A stretch of 14,322 nucleotides of DNA, from the NCBI GenBank assembly GCA_011321895.1, contig DROK01000001.1, positions 1-14,322 of the forward strand, read 5' to 3'. Positions 9,020 through 14,322 of the stretch are shown one piece after another (position 1 is the first letter of the stretch; every line of letters begins with the position of its first letter). The translations under genes and the position numbers were made by a program. The notes under the pieces were generated by a model, which did not search any database, had not been told where the DNA came from, and saw nothing but the letters and a program-made list of their open reading frames with translations. The DNA comes from Thermodesulfatator atlanticus (GTDB lineage: Bacteria > Desulfobacterota > Thermodesulfobacteria > Thermodesulfobacteriales > Thermodesulfatatoraceae).

Positions 9020-9451
9020 GTGAAAAAAGAGGTTTTGGTAGCTTCCCCCAAAAGACCTGCGTTAAAAGCCCAAGAGCTGGCCCAAAAAATGGCCCGCCTG
9101 GCTTTAGATAAAAAGGTCCACGATCTCACCATCTTGGACGTAAGGGGCCTGGCCTCCTACGCGGATTTTATCCTGATAGCCAGCGCCCGCTCAGCGCGCC
9201 ACGTCCAGGGGGTCGCGGAAGCCATCGAAGAAGAACTTTATCAGGAAAGAATAGAACCCCTGGGTATTGAAGGAAAGACAGAAGGTCACTGGGTCCTTAT
9301 GGATTACGGGGACGTAGTGCTCCACCTCTTTTTTGAGCCGGTGAGGGAAGTTTACGATCTGGAGGGTCTCTGGATGGATGCCCCCCGGATTGATCTGGAA
9401 GAATGGGGGCTTTCCCCGGAACCTTCAGTAGAAACAGATGAAGAATATTAA
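9020..9451 (+). CDS. rsfS: Ribosomal silencing factor RsfS
   Basis: RsfS (Iojap/YbeB family) binds ribosomal protein uL14 and blocks joining of the 30S and 50S subunits, lowering translation under starvation. The 143-residue product contains the family core [17 protein letters not shown] (39-55), [13 protein letters not shown] (61-73), [16 protein letters not shown] (89-104) and [12 protein letters not shown] (112-123), then an acidic tail. The frame is also open from an ATG at 8984, which would add 12 basic residues. I chose GTG 9020 because the likely transcription start is near 8985 and GGAGGG (9003-9008) lies 11 bases before the GTG; the choice is uncertain. The gene overlaps gpmI by 14 bases, so gpmI is probably translated by coupling. 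An rsfS-gpmI pairing puts translation control beside glycolysis, though this may only be co-expression. Confidence 0.93.
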   Translation: MKKEVLVASPKRPALKAQELAQKMARLALDKKVHDLTILDVRGLASYADFILIASARSARHVQGVAEAIEEELYQERIEPLGIEGKTEGHWVLMDYGDVVLHLFFEPVREVYDLEGLWMDAPRIDLEEWGLSPEPSVETDEEY

Positions 9452-10991
9452 ACCTTTGTTGCTCATCATCATGGATGGTTGGGGCTGGCGTGAAGAGAGA
9501 CAAGGAAACGCCATCGCCCTGGCCGGTACCCCGCATCTAGACGCCCTCAAAAAGGAATATCCTTTCACCCTTTTGCGGGCCTCCGGGGAGGCCGTGGGGC
9601 TCCCTGAAGGGCAGATGGGTAATTCCGAGGTTGGGCACCTGAACATCGGGGCCGGCCGCATAGTGTACCAGGACCTTACCCGCATTAACCTGGCCATCAA
9701 AAACGGGACTTTTTTTGAAAACCCCGTCCTCAAAGAGGCCTTCCGGGCCGCCAAAAAGGGCGGAGGGAAGGTCCATTTGCTGGGGCTGGTTTCTGACGGC
9801 GGGGTCCATAGCCATATTGAACACCTTTACGCCCTGCTGGCCTTTGCCAGGAAAGAAGGGTTATCAGACAGGACCTTTGTCCACGCCTTTACCGACGGCC
9901 GCGACACCCCGCCCACCAGTGGCATCACTTACATGAAGGCCCTGGTCAACAAAATGCAAGAGCTTGCCTGTGGCAAGGTGGCCACGGTCTCCGGGCGTTA
10001 CTACGCCATGGATCGGGACAAGCGCTGGGAACGGACGGCGTTAGCTTATGAAGCCCTGGTGCTGGGCCGAGGGCTTACCGCCCCGGACCCGGTCGCAGCC
10101 ATAGAGGCGGCCTACGCCCGGGGAGAGACGGACGAATTCATCAAGCCCACGGTGATCCTTTCCGGCGACCATCCGGTGGCCACTATTGACGACCAGGACG
10201 TGGTCATCTTTTTCAATTTTCGGGCGGACCGGGCCCGCCAGCTCACCCGGGCCCTTACCGACCCTGATTTTAAGGAGTTTGAACGGAAAAAATTCCCCAA
10301 ACTGGCCTATTTCGTGTGCATGACCCTTTACGACGAGACCTTTGACCTTCCGGTGGCCTTTCCCCCGGAGCATTTGAAAAATATCTGGGGCGAGGTAGTG
10401 AGCAAGGCGGGATTTTACCAGTTCCGCACCGCAGAGACCGAAAAGTACGCCCACGTGACCTATTTTTTCAACGGCGGTGAGGAAAAGCCCTTTCCCCGGG
10501 AAGAGCGAAAACTCATCCCCTCTCCCCGAGACGTGCCCACCTACGACCTGAAACCAGAGATGAGCGCCTACGAGGTGACGGCTGAAGTCATCGAACGCAT
10601 TAAATCTGGGCGCTACCATTTCATCGTGATGAATTACGCCAACGGTGACATGGTCGGACACACCGGCGTCCTGGAAGCGGCGATAAAGGCCGTAAAGGTG
10701 GTGGACGAGTGCGTGGGCAGGGTGGTGGCCGCCTGGCGCCAATATACCGACGGAGCCCCGGCCATCGTGACCGCAGACCACGGTAACTGCGAAATGATGA
10801 TTGACCCCGAGACCGGGGAACCCTTTACCGCCCACACCGCCAACCCCGTCCCCTTTTATCTGGTTGACGACCGTTTTAAAGGCGCCTCCCTCAAGGAAGG
10901 CATCCTGGGAGACATCGCCCCCACCGGTCTTTATCTCATGGGGCTCGAAATACCTGAAGAAATGACGGGTCAAGTCTTGCTTGAAAGCTAA
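9438..10991 (+). CDS. gpmI: 2,3-bisphosphoglycerate-independent phosphoglycerate mutase GpmI
   Basis: GpmI interconverts 3- and 2-phosphoglycerate in glycolysis and gluconeogenesis using two metal ions, usually manganese, and a phosphoserine intermediate. The 517-residue product shows all main motifs: the metal ligand D13 in IMDGWGW, the catalytic serine S63 in [25 protein letters not shown] (119-126), FTDGRDTPP (151-159), [15 protein letters not shown] (185-199), [11 protein letters not shown] (259-269), [10 protein letters not shown] (399-408) with D404 and H408, TADHGN (445-450), and AHTANPVP. Length is typical (about 510). No separate ribosome site is visible, and the ATG lies 14 bases inside rsfS, so translational coupling is likely. 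The end overlaps the following iron-sulfur gene by 11 bases. An antisense open frame of almost 1 kb across the gene is a codon-bias artefact. Confidence 0.98.
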   Translation: MKNIKPLLLIIMDGWGWREERQGNAIALAGTPHLDALKKEYPFTLLRASGEAVGLPEGQMGNSEVGHLNIGAGRIVYQDLTRINLAIKNGTFFENPVLKEAFRAAKKGGGKVHLLGLVSDGGVHSHIEHLYALLAFARKEGLSDRTFVHAFTDGRDTPPTSGITYMKALVNKMQELACGKVATVSGRYYAMDRDKRWERTALAYEALVLGRGLTAPDPVAAIEAAYARGETDEFIKPTVILSGDHPVATIDDQDVVIFFNFRADRARQLTRALTDPDFKEFERKKFPKLAYFVCMTLYDETFDLPVAFPPEHLKNIWGEVVSKAGFYQFRTAETEKYAHVTYFFNGGEEKPFPREERKLIPSPRDVPTYDLKPEMSAYEVTAEVIERIKSGRYHFIVMNYANGDMVGHTGVLEAAIKAVKVVDECVGRVVAAWRQYTDGAPAIVTADHGNCEMMIDPETGEPFTAHTANPVPFYLVDDRFKGASLKEGILGDIAPTGLYLMGLEIPEEMTGQVLLES

Positions 10992-12360
10992 GAGACCAAC
11001 GCTGCGCGAAATTCTCCGGGTCATCTTTGTCTATCGGGAAGAGGCCCGGATAGACCTTTTTGCCCTCTTTCCCTGGCTGAAATCATTTTTTGCACACCGG
11101 AAATATTTTGCCCTGATAAGAAGCTTCGGCGACCTGGCTTTTACCGTGCTTATTCTGGCTGGCCTTTTCGGCCCCCAGGATCCTTCCCGTAACGCCATGC
11201 TCTTCATTGCCTGGGGAGTATGGTGGACCAGCATCGTGCTTTCCTGGTTTTTCGTGGGCAGGATGTGGTGCGGTTTTTGTCCTTTCCCGGGCCTCGGGCG
11301 TCTCTTGCAACGTTTAAAACTTAGCCGGAACAAGTGGCCTCCGCGCTGGCTCTCCAAATATTGCGCCTACCTTTCAACCGCCCTTTTCGCCCTCATCGTC
11401 TGGGCGGAAGCGGTGTTTCACATGAAACATTCCCCTCTGGCCACGGCCATCCTCTTGCTACTCATCCTCCTGGGCGCCACGGCCCTGGCCAGCCTTTACC
11501 GGGGCCAGGCCTGGTGTCGCCATTTCTGTCCCCTGGGAAAGATCATCGGCTCTGCCGCCACCCTTTCCCTCATGGAATTCCGGGCCCTGCTTGAGCGGTG
11601 CCGCGGGTGCCAAACCTTTGCCTGTAAAAGGGGAAAGGACGGCAAACCGGGCTGTCCGGTGTATCTCGGGGCGTACGCGGCGCGTAACAACCTGATCTGC
11701 CTGGTCTGTGGCCACTGTGTGCCCCTCTGTGAAAGGGATTCCCCCCGCCTTTTTCTGCGTCACCCTCTCAAAGAATTGATCATCAACAAGGGCCGGTATC
11801 TTACCTGTACCTATATCATCCCCTTTTTGATGGCCTCCCAGTTTGCCCGCTTCGTACAGGAAAAAACCAGCTGGTACCCGGGCTTTAAAAGCAGCCTTTT
11901 CGGCTCGGAGGCCCTGGCCTTTTCTTTTCTTCTGGCCTTCTTCTTTGCCCTTTTTCTCCTGGTCATCCGTCTGGGGGCCGAACTCTTCACGATCTACGAA
12001 GACGAGCTCTTCGGCCGTTTCTCCCCCATGGTCCCGGTCCTGGTGCCCCTGGCCTTTACCGGAGAGCTGGTTTACCGGCTGGAATATTTGTTGCACGAAA
12101 TGGGCCAGTTCTTTCCGGTTTTGGGGCGGCAAATAGGTGTTCCCCTTTTAACGGGTTTAACCTTTGAAATACCTGAAAAGGCCATTCATTTGTTCCTGTC
12201 GCTGATTCTGCTGGCGGGGCTTGCCGGTGCCTGCTATACCGCCTACCTTCTGGCCAGGCGTGAATTTGAAGGCCTAGTCCCCACGAAAAACCTGGTGCTG
12301 ATCATAGGCCTGGCCTGGCTGATCACGGCTTTTTATCTTTATTTCGTAAGAATCTATTAA
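10981..12360 (+). CDS. Polytopic 4Fe-4S membrane protein (NapH/CcoG-like)
   Basis: This 459-residue integral membrane protein belongs to the NapH/CcoG type of ferredoxin-bearing quinol-side electron carriers. N-terminal helices lie near 48-66, 74-95, 128-147 and 154-173. Two membrane-proximal cysteine pairs, C97GFC100P and C179RHFC183P, are the mark of the family. A ferredoxin section follows with C207-x2-C210-x4-C215-x9-C225P and C240-x2-C243-x2-C246-x3-C250, enough ligands for two 4Fe-4S clusters. At least four more helices (about 310-333, 349-370, 400-425, 436-456) make the C-terminal half longer than in NapH. It presumably passes electrons from a quinol to an unknown partner; no reductase or cytochrome gene lies beside it. 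The start is a TTG inside gpmI (11-base overlap) with no strong ribosome site. No other start keeps the first helix. Confidence 0.85.
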   Translation: MKAKRPTLREILRVIFVYREEARIDLFALFPWLKSFFAHRKYFALIRSFGDLAFTVLILAGLFGPQDPSRNAMLFIAWGVWWTSIVLSWFFVGRMWCGFCPFPGLGRLLQRLKLSRNKWPPRWLSKYCAYLSTALFALIVWAEAVFHMKHSPLATAILLLLILLGATALASLYRGQAWCRHFCPLGKIIGSAATLSLMEFRALLERCRGCQTFACKRGKDGKPGCPVYLGAYAARNNLICLVCGHCVPLCERDSPRLFLRHPLKELIINKGRYLTCTYIIPFLMASQFARFVQEKTSWYPGFKSSLFGSEALAFSFLLAFFFALFLLVIRLGAELFTIYEDELFGRFSPMVPVLVPLAFTGELVYRLEYLLHEMGQFFPVLGRQIGVPLLTGLTFEIPEKAIHLFLSLILLAGLAGACYTAYLLARREFEGLVPTKNLVLIIGLAWLITAFYLYFVRIY

Positions 12361-12375
12361 CCGCAGGAGCAGCTT

Positions 12376-12771
12376 ATGGAGAACTTAAAATACGGTGAGA
12401 AGGCGATCCAGGAGGCCGAGCTGGAACCCTGGGATAACCCTTATCCTGACCGGGACTACTTGATCGAAATAACCTTCCCGGAATTTACCTGTCTCTGCCC
12501 GCGATCCGGCTACCCCGACTTTGCCACCATCCACATCCATTATGTCCCGGACCAGAAAATAATAGAACTGCGCTCCCTCAAGCTCTGGCTCAACAAATTC
12601 CGCAACCGTTACGTCTCCCACGAAGCGGCCACTAACGAAATCTTCGACGCCCTTTGGCAGACCTTAAAACCACGCTATTTAAAGGTGGTAGGGGATTTTC
12701 ACCCCCGTGGTAACGTGCACACGGTGATCACCGTAGAAAGGGACCGCCGCGCTACTGGCCAAGGAACTTAA
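12376..12771 (+). CDS. queF: NADPH-dependent preQ0 reductase QueF (unimodular type)
   Basis: QueF reduces the nitrile of 7-cyano-7-deazaguanine (preQ0) to the amine preQ1, a step of queuosine synthesis for tRNA. The 131-residue product is the short, tunnel-fold type. [14 protein letters not shown] (37-50) holds the catalytic cysteine C41 and the proton-relay D48; HEAATNEI (82-89) holds the substrate-binding E83; and the QueF signature E64-L-R-S-L-K-L-W71 follows the family pattern except that Arg replaces the usual Lys at 66. GGAG at 12366-12369 lies six bases before the ATG, and the gap to the iron-sulfur gene is 15 bases, so it likely ends the operon. Its 3' end overlaps the convergent AsmA-like gene by 20 bases. 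No preQ1 riboswitch is visible upstream and other queuosine genes are not in the window. Confidence 0.94.
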   Translation: MENLKYGEKAIQEAELEPWDNPYPDRDYLIEITFPEFTCLCPRSGYPDFATIHIHYVPDQKIIELRSLKLWLNKFRNRYVSHEAATNEIFDALWQTLKPRYLKVVGDFHPRGNVHTVITVERDRRATGQGT

Positions 12772-14322
12772 AGAGCTCTTTAACGGCCTTTTCCTTGACT
12801 TTTTCTTTCACCCCTTCAATGAGGGAGACTTTGGGTTCTTCAAAGGTGCCGGTAACCGCAAGACTTACCTCATAACCCTTTTCCGTCTTAAAGAGCGAGG
12901 CCCCGGGAAAGCGCTGGGCAAAGATCCTGGCCATCTCGCCGGTGAGAAAGAGCTTGGGTTTTAAGTTGAGACGGCCATCAAGGCCCACCTTGCCCAGGAT
13001 CAGAACCTCAAGCCCCTGCCGGCTAAACTTGCCTTTAACGTCTGCCAGTCCGTCTTTTATGGTAAAGGCGAGGGCCCCTTTTTCAAAGACCAGCTTTTTG
13101 AGGGCCGGCATATCAAGAAGCTGGGCTACCATGGAAGAGATGGTGGTCTCCTTGAGGCCCAGGTTCAAAAATTTGGCCTGTCCCTGCCCGGAAAGGGTCT
13201 TTTTCAGCTCCTCTGCCGTAAGCCCCCGGCCCCAAAAAGTGCCCTCAGACCACAAACGCCCGGAAGTGAAATAGTTCCCTTCCGGGACAAAGGCCTTTAC
13301 GAGCAGGGGAAAATCGGCCCCGGCCAGGGAATAGGCCAAACGCAGCTTTGGGGTCCCGGCAAGATCAGCGACCTGACCCGAAGCCTGGACAATGGCCCCG
13401 GCCAGGAGAAGACTAAGATCCTTGAGCGCAATTTTTTGGGGGCTTATTTTAAGGACGGTCTTTACGTCCTGGGCGCAGATACGATAACAGACCTCTTTGC
13501 CCAGGAAACGGATCTGACCCTCGGCTGGGACCACCAAAGAAGGCTTTTGGGCGGCCGGGGCCTCTTTTTCTTCTCCTTCCTCTTTTTCGCCTTTGGCCGC
13601 CAGGGCCCGCAGATCAAGGTGGTCCGTCAGGATTTCCAGATCCAGGTGTGGTACAGCCGCCCCCAGTAAGACCTTCCCTTTGAGGTTGAGGGCCTGTCCG
13701 TTAACCCGGACATCTAGCTCAGGAGTGATCTCATTTTGGTCTGCCGTAATCTTGCCTGAAACCTTTAAGGCCAAATTTTCCACTTGGGTCTCAAGGGGAG
13801 AGGGGAGGAAAGAAAACCGGTAAGAATATGCCTCTTTTTTCTTCTGAAACCTGGCTGCAAGATCAAACTGACCGGCCAAAGGGGGGAGCTCCGCCTCAGG
13901 AAAGAGATAAGGCTTAAGCTTTTGGGCAAAAAGGGCCACCTCATTGAAAGAGGCCTTCTTGAGAGAAAAATCGCCCGTTAAACTCTCCCCGGCGATAAGG
14001 CATTCTCCCCGGGGGGAACCGGCCAAAATTTCCCCTTTCGTCAGAAGCAACCTGGTCTGGGTCCCCTGCGTTTCAAGTTTAAACGCTAGCCCTTTCCCCA
14101 GGGGGTAGCCGGCAACCTCAAGGCCAAGCGCTCCTTGGCCTGAGGCCATAATCTGGGTCCCGGACAATTTGAGACTGGCCGCCAGAGAAAACCGGGCCAC
14201 TGCCGGGGGGTATTCCCCCCGTAGATCTTTAAAGGTAATTTCCGCGTCTTTGACCTTGAGACTTTGAAAGATGAGGGCCAGGCGACTCGGTTCTTTGGAA
14301 GAAGGGGTTTCTTTGGTTCCGA
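12752..14322 (-). CDS. AsmA-family envelope protein, N-terminus beyond the right edge
   Basis: The minus-strand frame stays open to the window edge: the 40 codons upstream of a GTG at 14200 read on without a stop ([20 protein letters not shown]). The protein is therefore 5'-truncated here, not a 482-residue one; at least 523 codons are present. Such large beta-rich proteins act at the Gram-negative envelope, in lipid transport between membranes or outer-membrane assembly. The visible part repeats strand patterns with the AsmA C-terminal module ([53 protein letters not shown]) and ends in a Lys-rich helix. An acidic-basic linker ([10 protein letters not shown]) sits in the middle. The expected N-terminal membrane anchor lies outside the window. 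The stop lies 20 bases inside the convergent queF end. Confidence 0.88.
   Translation of the reverse strand, partial: GTKETPSSKEPSRLALIFQSLKVKDAEITFKDLRGEYPPAVARFSLAASLKLSGTQIMASGQGALGLEVAGYPLGKGLAFKLETQGTQTRLLLTKGEILAGSPRGECLIAGESLTGDFSLKKASFNEVALFAQKLKPYLFPEAELPPLAGQFDLAARFQKKKEAYSYRFSFLPSPLETQVENLALKVSGKITADQNEITPELDVRVNGQALNLKGKVLLGAAVPHLDLEILTDHLDLRALAAKGEKEEGEEKEAPAAQKPSLVVPAEGQIRFLGKEVCYRICAQDVKTVLKISPQKIALKDLSLLLAGAIVQASGQVADLAGTPKLRLAYSLAGADFPLLVKAFVPEGNYFTSGRLWSEGTFWGRGLTAEELKKTLSGQGQAKFLNLGLKETTISSMVAQLLDMPALKKLVFEKGALAFTIKDGLADVKGKFSRQGLEVLILGKVGLDGRLNLKPKLFLTGEMARIFAQRFPGASLFKTEKGYEVSLAVTGTFEEPKVSLIEGVKEKVKEKAVKELFKFLGQ

Noticed and set aside
10041..11024. Long antisense open frame (327 codons) across gpmI
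   Set aside because: It lies wholly over a gene with every catalytic motif, shows no family pattern, and is rich in Gly, His and Val as expected from the reverse strand of G+C-biased codons.
11458..12132. Antisense open frame (224 codons) across the 4Fe-4S membrane gene
   Set aside because: It mirrors the membrane-helix codons of the sense gene and gives a polar, Lys/Glu/Gln-rich product without motifs or a ribosome site.

Overview
The window looks like a compact chromosomal segment of a Gram-negative, probably thermophilic bacterium. The proteins are rich in Lys, Glu and Arg, and intergenic gaps are short or absent. An AsmA-like envelope protein, LPS-type glycosyltransferases, a SecA with a zinc-binding tail and a NapH-like iron-sulfur membrane protein would fit an anaerobic member of Thermodesulfobacteriota or a related lineage. 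That placement is inferred from gene content and protein style, not from a marker-gene comparison. No RNA genes, insertion sequences, CRISPR arrays or prophage genes were seen.

Layout. Positions 1-1265 (minus strand) hold two glycosyltransferase genes joined by an ATGA overlap; the second runs off the left edge. DNA up to about position 365 is near 33% G+C, then jumps to about 60%, and the break lies inside the first glycosyltransferase. rsmG (plus strand, 16S rRNA methylation) follows and collides tail to tail with a small ten-cysteine zinc-ribbon gene on the minus strand. A short divergent region with a 16-bp inverted repeat separates that gene from a two-gene cassette of unknown function (a secreted or anchored beta-rich protein and a four-helix membrane protein). 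A hairpin and a promoter-like site then precede secA.

secA overlaps the tail of truD (tRNA pseudouridine-13 synthase, minus strand). A divergent pair follows: a phosphoribosyltransferase-fold protein translationally coupled to a YkgJ-type cysteine-cluster protein. A promoter-like site at 8950-8978 probably drives rsfS, gpmI and a polytopic 4Fe-4S membrane protein, which all overlap each other, followed closely by queF. queF overlaps the tail of an AsmA-like gene on the minus strand that runs off the right edge.

How the genes fit together: most are housekeeping. rsmG, rsfS, truD and queF act on the ribosome or tRNA; gpmI is glycolytic; secA, the AsmA-like protein and the glycosyltransferases build the envelope. 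The least explained parts are the pre-secA two-gene cassette with its upstream operator-like palindrome, the ten-cysteine mini-protein, and the composition break inside the glycosyltransferase. I found no clear evidence of an undescribed multi-gene defence or metabolic system; the pre-secA cassette is the best candidate for something uncharacterised.
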